This document shows positions 43,589 through 51,919 of a stretch of 64,000 nt of DNA, in pieces. A model generated the notes under the pieces. The model saw only the letters and a program-made list of their open reading frames with translations. It did no database searches and had not been told where the DNA came from. The number at the start of each line of letters is the position of its first letter. Within the stretch, counting starts at the first letter, position 1. The stretch is from Tectiglobus sp965223355 (GTDB taxonomy: Bacteria > Pseudomonadota > Alphaproteobacteria > Rhizobiales > Hyphomicrobiaceae), in contig CBDCWE010000003.1 in assembly GCA_965223355.1 (NCBI GenBank), positions 3,658,001-3,722,000 of the forward strand, read 5' to 3'. The translations under genes were made by a program, and so were the position numbers.

Positions 43589-44641
43589 ATGCAAACAGTT
43601 GCGGCCGTGCAAACCCAAATCGGTGGTCCGTTGCAGGTCGAAGAGATTGATCTGCCCGATCCCGGCGCCGATCAGGTGACGGTGCAGCTCTATTCCAGCG
43701 GGGTGTGCCACTCGCAGCTCCACCAGATGCACAACCCGGCATTGGGCCGGCCATTGTTGTTGGGCCACGAAGGGACCGGGATTGTGAGTCGGGTGGGACG
43801 GGACGTCGAGGATCTCAGGGAAGGCGATCAGTGTATCGTTACCTGGGTGCCACGGACAGCTCGCCGCGGACCGGTGCCACGCGGACTGACCGGGGCGACG
43901 TTTCAGGGCCAGGCGGCACACGGACACGTCTATACCTGGGCCCGCGACGTGCAAACCAGTCGTGACTTGGTGGTTCCGGTTCCGAACGGGCACCCGCGCG
44001 ATCTGAGCTGCATCGTTGGATGTGCGGTGTTGACTGGGGCCGGCGCCGTCTTGCACACCGCCCAGGTGCGTCCGGAACAATCGGTTGGCGTGTTCGGCGT
44101 TGGCGGTGTTGGGCTCTGCGCCATCCGTGCCGCTGCGATCCTCGAAGCCCATCCGATCATCGCCGTCGACGTCGATGAAACCAAGCTCGAATTTGCGCGC
44201 TCGTTTGGGGCGACGCACACCGTCAATGCGTCGGGCAATGAAGATCCGGTCGCAGCGATCCGCGAGATCACGGATGGCGGTCTAGATTACGCCTTCGATG
44301 CGATCGGCAAACAAGTGACGTGCGAGCAGATCCTGCAGGCGACCCGGCCGGGCGGCATCGGCGGCGACAACTTCGGTGGCCTGGCGGTTCTCATCGGCAT
44401 CCCGCAGGAGAAGATCACGATCGATCCGCAGCTGTTTGTCTATGGCCAGCGACGCTATTGCGGCAGTTTCGGTGCGAGTTTCCCGGATCGGGATTTCGCG
44501 ATGTATTTACGCTGGCACCAGGACGGAAAGTTTCCGCTCGATCGCCTGATTACGCGGCGCTACGGTCTCGGCCAGATCAACGAGGCCTGCGACGACCTCC
44601 GCGCCGGCAGGATTCTTGGACGCGCAATTCTCGAATATTGA
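43589..44641 (+). CDS. Zinc-dependent alcohol dehydrogenase, MDR family
   Basis: A 350-residue medium-chain dehydrogenase close to class III-type alcohol dehydrogenases. Catalytic zinc ligands are in GVCHSQLHQ, the GHEGTG histidine, and a cysteine in GCAVLTGAGAV. The NAD site is GVFGVGGVGLCAI with VDVDETKLEFA. The four-cysteine structural-zinc loop expected near residues 90-110 is absent, so this is a divergent member. Substrate is unknown. The upstream gap holds an 11-bp duplication. Confidence 0.87.
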   Translation: MQTVAAVQTQIGGPLQVEEIDLPDPGADQVTVQLYSSGVCHSQLHQMHNPALGRPLLLGHEGTGIVSRVGRDVEDLREGDQCIVTWVPRTARRGPVPRGLTGATFQGQAAHGHVYTWARDVQTSRDLVVPVPNGHPRDLSCIVGCAVLTGAGAVLHTAQVRPEQSVGVFGVGGVGLCAIRAAAILEAHPIIAVDVDETKLEFARSFGATHTVNASGNEDPVAAIREITDGGLDYAFDAIGKQVTCEQILQATRPGGIGGDNFGGLAVLIGIPQEKITIDPQLFVYGQRRYCGSFGASFPDRDFAMYLRWHQDGKFPLDRLITRRYGLGQINEACDDLRAGRILGRAILEY

Positions 44642-44667
44642 GCGGTCCGTCGCGGTTTTCGTCGCGG

Positions 44668-45273
44668 TTATTGTTTCCGGCGCACCGGGCAGGGACGTTG
44701 GATCTTGTTGATCGGGTCGTATTCCGACCGGCCGGTGGCGGCGAGATCGCGGCCGTAGATGTGCAACGACATCGAATCGGTTTGGCCGTCGTTGCGCACG
44801 CTATGGATATCGCGCGCCTGAAGGCGGCAGATGTCGCCGCAGCGCACCGGCATCTCTTGTGACCGTTCAAGATCGGCATAGCCGGGTGTGCTGCCGTCGT
44901 CGTGGCGCCGCCAGGTGACGTTGGTTTCCTCGCCTTCAAGGCCGACGACGACGCCCCACGTTAGATGGTCATGCGGGGCGACGCCGCGGCCGGCCTGCCA
45001 GCAAACGGTTTCGATCAGCAGGCCGTCACCGGGTTCGCGATGAAGGACGACAATGCCAATGCCCTGCTCATCATCGGTTTCGAAACATCGCGGTTCGATC
45101 CAGCTTTTGTCGGCAGCCAACGGTTTTGCCAGTTCGCCGACAGCAGCGGTGATCATTGCATCGTCATCCGTGGTTGCCAGCACGGCCTTGATCTCGCGGA
45201 CGAGGTTGGCGATGGTTGCTTGGGTCGTGGTCGCTTGGGTCATGTTTGCTTGGGTCGTGGTTGCTTGAGTCAT
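44668..45273 (-). CDS. Cysteine dioxygenase-like cupin protein
   Basis: A 201-residue cupin of the cysteine/3-mercaptopropionate dioxygenase type, which uses non-haem iron to oxidise a thiol to a sulfinate. The iron-binding histidines are in PHDHLTWGVVVGLEGEE and ARDIHSV. The N terminus is a duplicated MTQATTTQAN from a 30-bp tandem repeat, so translation could start at 45273 or 45243. It is the last gene of a leftward run (lyase, amidohydrolase, crotonase, this). The substrate is uncertain. Confidence 0.78.
   Translation of the reverse strand: MTQATTTQANMTQATTTQATIANLVREIKAVLATTDDDAMITAAVGELAKPLAADKSWIEPRCFETDDEQGIGIVVLHREPGDGLLIETVCWQAGRGVAPHDHLTWGVVVGLEGEETNVTWRRHDDGSTPGYADLERSQEMPVRCGDICRLQARDIHSVRNDGQTDSMSLHIYGRDLAATGRSEYDPINKIQRPCPVRRKQ
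45214..45273 (-). repeat. 30-bp tandem duplication covering the start of the dioxygenase gene
   Basis: Two 30-bp units (45214-45243 and 45244-45273) each end in a possible ATG on the minus strand, giving two start codons ten codons apart in frame. Confidence 0.85.
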
Positions 45274-45312
45274 GGCGGTTGTCCTTCAACGTCGTCGATG
45301 CCGGGTGCGCAT

Positions 45313-46113
45313 TCAGTGGCCCTTGAATACCGGCGCGCGCTTGTCCTGCCAGGCTTTGAGCGCTTCCCGGTGATCATCGGACTCTGAGCAAAGCTGGCGG
45401 GCGGCGGCATTGTCGGCCGGATCGTGACAACCGGCTGCGATGTCGTTCAGCGTCTTCTTGATGCCGGCCAGTGCGAGCGGTGCATTGCCGCTCAGCTGGC
45501 CGGCGAGGCTGTCAACTGCGCTGGCGAGTTCGTCGGGCGCCACAAGCTCGGTCAAGTAGCCCATGGCGATGAGTTCGTCGGCCCGGATATGGGCGGCCGT
45601 CATGAACAGCTTTTTGGCGTTGTTGAGGCCGAGCCTGGAAACATAGCGGCGGGCACCGCTGGAATAATAGACGATGCCGAGCTTGGCGGCCGGCATGAAC
45701 ATGCGCATGCCTTCGACACCAATGCGGAAGTCGCAGGCCAGCGCCAGATCGGTGGCGCCGCCATAGATGCCGCCGTTGATCGCGGCAATCGTCGGTAGCG
45801 GCAGCGCCTCCAGCGTGTTGACCATCTTTTCGAATGCATCGGGGTCGTAGTCCGGCCCGCCGTTCGCCTTGCGCTCGGCCAATGCTCCGATGTGGAAGCC
45901 TGAGGAAAAACTCTTGCCGGTGGCCGTGATGACCAGGACCCGGCAGCTGCTGTCGCCTGCAACCTCGCCGAAGATCTCAACCAGTCGATCGAGATCCGCG
46001 GGCTCGAGGCGGTTGTGCATCGCCGGCCGGTTGAGGCGGACGGTGGCCCGCCCGTCGGCAATGTGCAGGGTGGGAACGGTTGCTGGCGGCAATGGCTGTG
46101 TCGCAGTGCTCAT
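45313..46113 (-). CDS. Enoyl-CoA hydratase/isomerase family (crotonase) protein
   Basis: A 266-residue crotonase-fold protein. The oxyanion-hole segments are SGFHIGAL and NGGIYGGATDLALACDF. The two glutamates used by true enoyl-CoA hydratases appear changed: the first position reads TDL where hydratases have CEL, and MPAAKLG stands where QPE-x-LG is usual. It is therefore probably an isomerase, hydrolase or other crotonase, not a hydratase. ATG 46113 was chosen; upstream starts add a non-conserved leader. It sits 44 bases after the amidohydrolase in the same leftward run. Confidence 0.82.
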   Translation of the reverse strand: MSTATQPLPPATVPTLHIADGRATVRLNRPAMHNRLEPADLDRLVEIFGEVAGDSSCRVLVITATGKSFSSGFHIGALAERKANGGPDYDPDAFEKMVNTLEALPLPTIAAINGGIYGGATDLALACDFRIGVEGMRMFMPAAKLGIVYYSSGARRYVSRLGLNNAKKLFMTAAHIRADELIAMGYLTELVAPDELASAVDSLAGQLSGNAPLALAGIKKTLNDIAAGCHDPADNAAARQLCSESDDHREALKAWQDKRAPVFKGH

Positions 46114-46157
46114 ATCTGGTCCTGATGTGTTGCAGCAAGGCTCGGATCGGTTGGCAA

Positions 46158-47207
46158 TCATCCAAGGTCGGGCAGCTTGTAGAATCTCCGTGCCGTGCCG
46201 GCAAACAGGTCCGCCCGTTCCGTCGGTGAGGCATCCTTTGCCAACAGCTTACAGGCATTCCAGAACACCTGATAACCGTAGGACCCCTTGTCGACCGGGA
46301 AATTGCTCTCGAACATGCAGCGCTCGGCGCCGAAGGCATCAATGCAGGTTTCGATATAGGGCCGCCATGCCTCTGCCAGCCTTTGCGAGGACGGCGGATC
46401 ATCGCCGTGTTCGAAACCAAAACCATTGATCCGCATGCCGAGGCCGCCCAGTTTGACGTGGACATTTGCGCATCGGGCCAATGCGCGGATTGCAGTTCGC
46501 CAGGTGACGAATTCTTCATCGCGACGGCCTTCGTAGGCGCCGATGCCGAGTGGCCCGCCGCAGTGATCGAGAACGATCGGCGTGTCGGGGCAGGCCCTGG
46601 CTGTTGCCGTCAGTTCATCGATCTGGGGATGATAGAGCCAGGCATCGAAGCTCAATCCCATGCGCGCCAGGGTGTTGAGGCCGTCGCGAAACTTTGCTGT
46701 CGTCATAACGCCCTGCGGTGGGGCATAGGCCGGGTTCATGAGGCTCGCATCCGCGTCCCAGCTGGTGATGTGGCGAATACCGCGAAAGCGGCCGCCGCCG
46801 GCTTCGATATGGGCCGCCAAGACCGGCTCGACGTCGCCGCCCAAGGTCATGTCGGCATGGCTGACGATGCCGGCGCAAGCACGAATGCCGCCGTAGACGC
46901 CGCTCTCGCACATCGCGGCGATACCGGCGGCAAACGTCGTCTCGCCGATCGGTTGCATCTCGGGCGGGCCGGCTTGGCGGTGAAATGCGCGGCACTGGAC
47001 GAACACCGTGCCGGTAATGTTGTGGCCGGTGTTGGTGTCGGCCAGCAGATCATCGAGCAGGTATCGCCAGTGGGGCCGATCCCAGAGGTGATGATGCGGG
47101 TCGATGATCGCCAAGTCCGGTTCGATGACGGTTTCGCTGCGCCGGGCCAGCCAGTCTTCGCGGACGGGCACGTAGGCGTTGTGGTTGGCTTGCCGGGCTA
47201 AGGACAT
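46158..47207 (-). CDS. Amidohydrolase family 2 protein (lactone/decarboxylase type)
   Basis: A 349-residue TIM-barrel metal hydrolase of the Amidohydro_2 group. Metal ligands are in IIDPHHHLWD (34-43). VLDHCGGP and CMFESNFPVD hold further ligands and the catalytic aspartate. The group includes lactonases and decarboxylases acting on aromatic or sugar-derived acids, which fits the neighbouring fumarase/aspartase-family lyase. ATG 47207 lies 13 bases after the lyase stop, so the two are probably co-transcribed. The substrate is unknown. Confidence 0.85.
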   Translation of the reverse strand: MSLARQANHNAYVPVREDWLARRSETVIEPDLAIIDPHHHLWDRPHWRYLLDDLLADTNTGHNITGTVFVQCRAFHRQAGPPEMQPIGETTFAAGIAAMCESGVYGGIRACAGIVSHADMTLGGDVEPVLAAHIEAGGGRFRGIRHITSWDADASLMNPAYAPPQGVMTTAKFRDGLNTLARMGLSFDAWLYHPQIDELTATARACPDTPIVLDHCGGPLGIGAYEGRRDEEFVTWRTAIRALARCANVHVKLGGLGMRINGFGFEHGDDPPSSQRLAEAWRPYIETCIDAFGAERCMFESNFPVDKGSYGYQVFWNACKLLAKDASPTERADLFAGTARRFYKLPDLG

Positions 47208-47220
47208 CGGATCGCTCCGT

Positions 47221-48588
47221 TCAGGATGGCAGGTTGGTTGCCAACATGGCAGCGGTGTGGCGGGCGACGGCCGCCTGATCACGTGCCATTTGAGCGCATA
47301 ACCCGGTATATGCCGACGGCTCGCCGAGCCGGGCCTTGGCCGATGCGTCGAGGTTGGCCTGGATGATCGGGTCGGCGGCGAGGGCATCGGTGAAGCTGGC
47401 GTGGCCGGCCAGGACCTTCTCGACAGCATCATAGACCAGATCATGGGCGACCTGGCGGCCGAGCTTTGCACCGAGATCCATCATAATGGCTTCCGAGAGG
47501 ATCATGCCGTTGGTCAGCCCGAGATTGGTTAGCATACGCTGCGGATCGAGCTGCAGGCCGGCGATGATCGTGATCAGGCGCGCGAGGCAATCGCCGACGT
47601 AAATGGTGGCAGGACTGATGGCGTCGCGCATCATGATCGTGGTCATGCGGTTGGCCTCATGCTCCGTCATCATCGCTTCCAGGGCCAGCGGCACCAGCGC
47701 CCGCACCTTGGCGGCGTCGGCCATGATGTCCTGACACAGGATTGGGTTGCGCTTTTGCGGCATGGTGCTGGAGCCGACGGTGCCGGCGGCAACCGGCTCG
47801 CCGGCCTCGGCGAACTCCTGCTTCATCAGAGTATAGACTTCGTGGGCGATCTTGCCGGACGTGGCCGCGATGAGCGCCAGCGTGGCGACGTACTCGGCCT
47901 CGCGATCGCGATGGGTGCGGGAGGGCACCGGCGTTGGCTTGAGGTTCAAAATGCGGGCGAGGCCGGCTTGGACCTTGGGGCCGTCAGGGCCAAGCGAGGC
48001 AAACGTGCCGGCGGCGCCGCCGAGCAACGCGACGAAGACGCGGTCTTCCAGGCCGCGCAGGCGTTCGACATGGCGGACAATCTCATCGATCCACACCGCA
48101 ACCTTGTAGCCAAACGTGATCGGGACGGCGTGCTGACCATGCGTGCGACCGGGCAACGCCATTGTAGCACTGGTTTGCGCCAGGTCGGCGAGCGCGTTCA
48201 GAAGATCGCGAAACTGGCCGAGGATGATGTTGTGTGCGGCACGCAACAACAGATTGTCACCGGTTTCGAGAATGTTCTGAGTGGTGGCACCCCAATGAAC
48301 GAAACCGCCCGCTTCCTTGCCGCAGATCCGCGCCAGTTCCCACACCAGCGGCACCAGCGGGTGAGCGGTACGCGCGAGGCCCGCGCGGATTGCGCCGTCA
48401 TCGAGCAGGTCCAGTTTTGCGTTGTCGGCAATGGTCTCGGCGACCCCGGCCGGTATCATTCCGATATCCGCCTGCGCCTGGGCCAGGGCCGCTTCGACGT
48501 CGAGCCAGGACTGCCAGCGCGCCGGCTGCGCGAACAACAGGCGAATGCCGGGATCGTCAAAGCGAAAGGAACTTGGCTGCAGGCTCAC
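47221..48588 (-). CDS. Fumarase/aspartase superfamily lyase (3-carboxy-muconate cycloisomerase or adenylosuccinate lyase-like)
   Basis: A 455-residue lyase of the class II fumarase/aspartase superfamily. Signature GSSTMPQKRNP lies near residue 270, with GRTHGQHAVPITFG and HWGATTQNI, whose histidine region is typical of the adenylosuccinate lyase and carboxymuconate cycloisomerase branch. The start is GTG 48588 behind GGGGAGG; the frame stays open further up, across the tRNA gene, which cannot be coding. It heads a four-gene leftward run, so a catabolic role is more likely than purine synthesis. Exact reaction not assigned. Confidence 0.85.
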   Translation of the reverse strand: MSLQPSSFRFDDPGIRLLFAQPARWQSWLDVEAALAQAQADIGMIPAGVAETIADNAKLDLLDDGAIRAGLARTAHPLVPLVWELARICGKEAGGFVHWGATTQNILETGDNLLLRAAHNIILGQFRDLLNALADLAQTSATMALPGRTHGQHAVPITFGYKVAVWIDEIVRHVERLRGLEDRVFVALLGGAAGTFASLGPDGPKVQAGLARILNLKPTPVPSRTHRDREAEYVATLALIAATSGKIAHEVYTLMKQEFAEAGEPVAAGTVGSSTMPQKRNPILCQDIMADAAKVRALVPLALEAMMTEHEANRMTTIMMRDAISPATIYVGDCLARLITIIAGLQLDPQRMLTNLGLTNGMILSEAIMMDLGAKLGRQVAHDLVYDAVEKVLAGHASFTDALAADPIIQANLDASAKARLGEPSAYTGLCAQMARDQAAVARHTAAMLATNLPS

Positions 48589-48782
48589 GGCGCCTCCCCT
48601 GCTGCTGTCGGATCCTACCCGAGAGAGGGTAGGGGGGAGGTCGCGGCCACTCAATTGCTTGCGTGAATTATCAGGTGGCCAATGTGGTTGATCACGATCA
48701 GGTTGACATTGCCACGACGGATGCCTGGTTGTAGGGTGCGGTTTGCGCCAACATTGCCTGCGAAGCTGGATATCGCAGACAT

Positions 48783-48859
48783 GCCCTCGTAGCTCAACTG
48801 GATAGAGCATCGGCCTTCGAAGCCGAGGGTTGGGAGTTCGAATCTCTCCGAGGGTGCCA
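48783..48859 (+). tRNA. tRNA-Arg (anticodon UCG)
   Basis: The 77-base cloverleaf folds well. The acceptor is GCCCTCG with CGAGGGT (one G-U at the end), and the D arm is GCTC..GAGC. The anticodon arm is TCGGC-CTTCGAA-GCCGA with anticodon TCG at 48817-48819, and the T arm has GAGTTCGAATCTC. The 3' CCA is encoded (48857-48859). It reads CGA arginine codons. Confidence 0.96.
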
Positions 48860-48969
48860 ATGATCTGAGCCGCAAATCAACCTATTCGGCACTTTGAGTT
48901 CGGTAGTTTGAGGCCGCCGGCCAAGGCGCAACGGTCAATCCGGCGGGCTGCCGTCCCGACCGGCCAACG

Positions 48970-49107
48970 CTAGAGCAACCTGCCTTTATTCGGAATCGGA
49001 ACGATCCCGAATAAAGGCAGAAAGTTGCTCGCCTCTAAAGTGGCGATCATCTTTGTGCTTTGAGTTGGAACCGCTATTGCGGTTCCAACTCAAAGCACGA
49101 TGATCTA
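48970..49107 (-). repeat. CTAG-bounded palindromic (MITE-like) element, copy B, full length, reversed
   Basis: Same structure as copy A in reverse orientation. Its hairpin-1 arms differ from copy A by one base on each side (A-T pair becomes G-C at stem position 8), so pairing is preserved; the loop also differs. It lies between tRNA-Arg and the M50 protease gene. Confidence 0.9.
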
Positions 49108-49353
49108 TCCCAGGTGCACCGGCCAATCATCCGTGATACTGCTGACGGGACAACTCTGTCATTGTCGGGGATCTCAAACCGCATCGTCGTCGATCTCAAA
49201 CCGCATCGTCGCGGCCATGCAATCGCCCGGCTGCTTGCTGACGGCGCTCACGGTTAACGGCGGCGGCGCGATCGGTGGGATTGAGCAGCGCCGACGTTCA
49301 ACCCGGTCGACGCCGTCACGGCTCGACAAACAACGAGAACAACGAGAAGGCCG
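49108..49353 (+). other. Short intergenic stretch with a 22-bp tandem repeat
   Basis: Within the gap before the M50 protease gene, the 19-base word beginning GATCTCAAACC occurs twice (49170-49188 and 49192-49210, period 22). Nothing else was recognised. Confidence 0.5.
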
Positions 49354-49995
49354 ATGATCGGACTTTTGACCCAGGGCGAGTACTTCTTGTTTGTGACGTT
49401 GCTCGGGGCACTGATCATGTCGCTGACTTTCCATGAGTTCGGACATGCTTATGCGGCCAAGCTCTACGGCGATGATACGGCCGAACGTCAGGGCCGGCTG
49501 ACGCTCAATCCTTTGGTCCACATCGATCCAATGGGGCTCTTGATGGTCATCCTGGTGGGCTTTGGTTATGCCAGACCGGTGCCCACGAATCCACGCAACT
49601 TCAACTCGTTCTGGGCGCAGTTGGTGATCGCGGCGGCCGGACCGCTGGCCAACCTGATCATCGCGATTGTCGCTTTCAACGTCCATCTTTATGGTCTTCA
49701 AGCGGGCTGGACCGGCTTTGCGGATGCGGGTGTCCGCCAGGTTTTCGTGCTGCTCGTGATCGTTAATCTCGTGCTGATGGTTTTCAACCTGATCCCGCTC
49801 GGGCCGCTGGACGGGCATTACATTCTGCCCTATTTCCTGCCGCGTGCCCTGGCCGATAAGTACCGCTATCTCAATGCACGCTATGGCACGTTGCTGCTGT
49901 TGGGGCTGGTCCTGCTTTCGATCGCCGGTGTGCCGGTGTTCCGGTTTGTTGTGAGTATCGGCGCGAGCCTGCTGCCGTTTATCCGGTTGGTGTAA
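49354..49995 (+). CDS. Site-2 protease (M50) family membrane protein
   Basis: The 213-residue protein has the zinc-binding HEFGH motif (LTFHEFGHAYAAK) in the first membrane region. The second ligand region, FNLIPLGPLDGHY, holds the M50 aspartate. About six membrane segments follow the S2P core fold. Short S2P-like proteins lacking a PDZ domain are widespread in bacteria; some cleave membrane-bound regulators. No anti-sigma factor gene is nearby, so its substrate is unknown. ATG 49354 was chosen at the start of the first helix. Confidence 0.88.
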   Translation: MIGLLTQGEYFLFVTLLGALIMSLTFHEFGHAYAAKLYGDDTAERQGRLTLNPLVHIDPMGLLMVILVGFGYARPVPTNPRNFNSFWAQLVIAAAGPLANLIIAIVAFNVHLYGLQAGWTGFADAGVRQVFVLLVIVNLVLMVFNLIPLGPLDGHYILPYFLPRALADKYRYLNARYGTLLLLGLVLLSIAGVPVFRFVVSIGASLLPFIRLV

Positions 49996-50299
49996 GCTCA
50001 TTGGCGCGCAATCGATCGGTTCGCCTTATAGCCTGTCAGACCTGGGCAGACTGTGACGACGTCACGGGTTGGCAACTTGCGGGCCAATCGGGGGTTTGCG
50101 CACGCAGTGAACCAGCGGTTGTTCGATTTCCACCAGAACTGCGACGATGTGGGAAGGGCCGATACCGCCAACAAGCTCTTTCGCCGACGGCGATGCGGTC
50201 TTGGCGATGGTATTGCCGGCCGCGAGGTCGCCACCGCCGGCTCCTCTGCGGCGGCCTCTGGCGGCGACAACTGACGTTGATCCGATTGGTATATCGTGC
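49996..50299. other. Intergenic region, nothing recognised
   Basis: About 300 bases between the M50 protease and the EamA transporter. No RNA gene, repeat or terminator was recognised. An in-frame upstream extension of the transporter exists here but looks non-coding. Confidence 0.4.
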
Positions 50300-51166
50300 A
50301 TGAGCGCCTATCTGCCCAGCATCCTTGCACTCACCGCGGCGCTGATGTTTGCGATCTCCGCGCACATCCAGAACATCGGCCTCGACGGCTCCAACGCGCA
50401 GACCGCCTCGTTTGTGATTATTCTCACGACGGCTGCGATGTTTTGGCTGGCTGCCCCGGTGTTTGTCCAAACAACCAACTGGTGGAGCATGGCGACGGTG
50501 TTGTTTGCCGCTTCCGGCCTGCTTCGCCCAACCCTTTCGATTTCGCTGTGGACGCACGGTATCCGCCTGCTGGGCCCGACGCTGAACTCCGGCATTGGTG
50601 CGAGCGGCCCGATCTTCACGGCGATTGCGGCCTACATCATCGTTGGCGAGCAGATGACGATGGCGATTGCGATTGGCACGCTGGCCGTCGTCGCCGGCAT
50701 TTTCGTGGCATCGTTGCGCGGCAACCGCGCCGTCACGTCCTGGTCGCGGTGGGCGGTCCTGCTGCCGATGGCGGCGGAACTGCTTCGCGCCATCGCCCAT
50801 TCGATCACCAAGCTCGGGTTTGATGAGGTGCCCGATCCGTTCTTCGCCGCGCTGATGGCGACAACCGTTGGTGCCGTCACGCTCACGATCCGTTTCTTGG
50901 CCGCCGGGCGGCGACCGGATTTCAGAACGCCGGGGATGAAATGGTTCATCCTGACGGGCATCATCACCGCCGTTGCATTTTTCATCCTCAACATTGCGCT
51001 GGAGATCGGCAAGGTCATCACCGTCATTCCGATCGTTGCGATTTCGCCGGTCTTCGCCATGCTGCTCGGCCTGTTCGTGTTCGGTCGGGAAACGATCACC
51101 TGGCGCACGGTTGCAACCATCGCACTGGTCGTACCCGGCGTTGTGCTGGTGAGCCTGTCGCGATAG
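50300..51166 (+). CDS. DMT (EamA-type) membrane transporter
   Basis: A 288-residue membrane protein with about ten hydrophobic segments in two repeated halves, the 10-TMS drug/metabolite transporter fold. The end of the first half (SGIGASGPIFTAIAAYIIVGEQ) resembles the end of the second (IVAISPVFAMLLGLFVFGRE). Such proteins usually export amino acids or small metabolites; the substrate is unknown. ATG 50300 starts just before the first helix, unlike the longer in-frame start at 50147. A truncated CTAG-bounded element lies downstream. Confidence 0.85.
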   Translation: MSAYLPSILALTAALMFAISAHIQNIGLDGSNAQTASFVIILTTAAMFWLAAPVFVQTTNWWSMATVLFAASGLLRPTLSISLWTHGIRLLGPTLNSGIGASGPIFTAIAAYIIVGEQMTMAIAIGTLAVVAGIFVASLRGNRAVTSWSRWAVLLPMAAELLRAIAHSITKLGFDEVPDPFFAALMATTVGAVTLTIRFLAAGRRPDFRTPGMKWFILTGIITAVAFFILNIALEIGKVITVIPIVAISPVFAMLLGLFVFGRETITWRTVATIALVVPGVVLVSLSR

Positions 51167-51258
51167 TCCGAGATGCGAACGGCGGTGCTGCAACAACCAC
51201 GCGTCCGCCTGTGGCGCCAATGTGGCTGGGGCGGCACAGGCCCCGACCATCGCCGGCT

Positions 51259-51344
51259 CTAGAGCAACCTGCCTTCATTCGGAATCGGAACGATCCCGAA
51301 TGAAGGCAGAAAGTTGCTCGCCTCTAAAGTGGCGATCATCTTTG
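51259..51344 (-). repeat. CTAG-bounded palindromic element, copy C, truncated
   Basis: Only the half with hairpin 2 is present. Its stem has a C-G pair where copies A and B have T-A (GCCTTCATTCGG with CCGAATGAAGGC), again a matched change on both arms. It ends at GATCATCTTTG, where hairpin 1 should begin. It lies between two convergent genes. Confidence 0.85.
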
Positions 51345-51405
51345 CCGGGCCTCTCGGGCGCTGCAAGCGCCGTGGTTCGGTGTGATTTGGTGTGGTCGGC
51401 GCAAC

Positions 51406-51894
51406 TCAGCTGGCGGTGCGGTGCCGTTCGCCATGGTTTGACCGGCGCCCCAGTAGCACCCGGCGAAAGATCAGTGCTGCTGCGAGCCCCGGGACCGGAC
51501 CGTTGGCCAAGGCCAAGAGGCTCGCCTCGTCCGCTGGCAGGTCGGTGATGTGTGACCGGTCCAATGGGATGATGATCACCAAGCCGGTCGCAGCGCCAAA
51601 GATCGCCCAAAACCACCACGGCCAGGCAGCAACGCGCGAGTAGCAAACGAGTGTCGTGACCAGCACCACGCCGACGCCAATGGCGGCGACCGGCAGTCCA
51701 ATCAAATAGGTCATCAAAATGATGGTCACAAAGATTTCCAGGTAAAGGCCGTCAACCATCAAAAAGCGCCACATCAGCGGTGCAAACAGCGGCGCAGCGA
51801 ACCATGCACAGAGCGTCGCGAACAGCCATCTTGCCCAGTGCGGCCGATCGAGGGCTCGCAAATCCTCCCGCAAGTCACCCTCCTTCGCGCTCAA
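51406..51894 (-). CDS. Predicted membrane protein of unknown function
   Basis: A 162-residue protein with about four hydrophobic segments: WLFATLCAWFAAPLFAPLMW, IFVTIILMTYLIGLPVAAIG, WPWWFWAIFGAATGLVIIIPL, and a weaker one near NGPVPGLAAALIF. An acidic N terminus precedes the first. I do not recognise a family. It is upstream of nothing obvious and convergent with the transporter gene. Confidence 0.55.
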   Translation of the reverse strand: MSAKEGDLREDLRALDRPHWARWLFATLCAWFAAPLFAPLMWRFLMVDGLYLEIFVTIILMTYLIGLPVAAIGVGVVLVTTLVCYSRVAAWPWWFWAIFGAATGLVIIIPLDRSHITDLPADEASLLALANGPVPGLAAALIFRRVLLGRRSNHGERHRTAS

Positions 51895-51919
51895 CGCATC
51901 ATTGTCCTGCCAGGCGGTA

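Noticed and set aside
48589..48810. Extended N terminus of the lyase reaching into the tRNA gene
   Set aside because: The frame is open but overlaps the tRNA and lacks conservation; GTG 48588 has a strong GGGGAGG site.
48783..48859. tRNA-Arg as attachment site of an integrated island
   Set aside because: No integrase gene and no repeated tRNA 3' end were seen in the window.
50147..50299. Longer start for the EamA transporter at 50147
   Set aside because: The extra ~50 residues are proline-rich and non-hydrophobic; ATG 50300 begins just before the first membrane helix.
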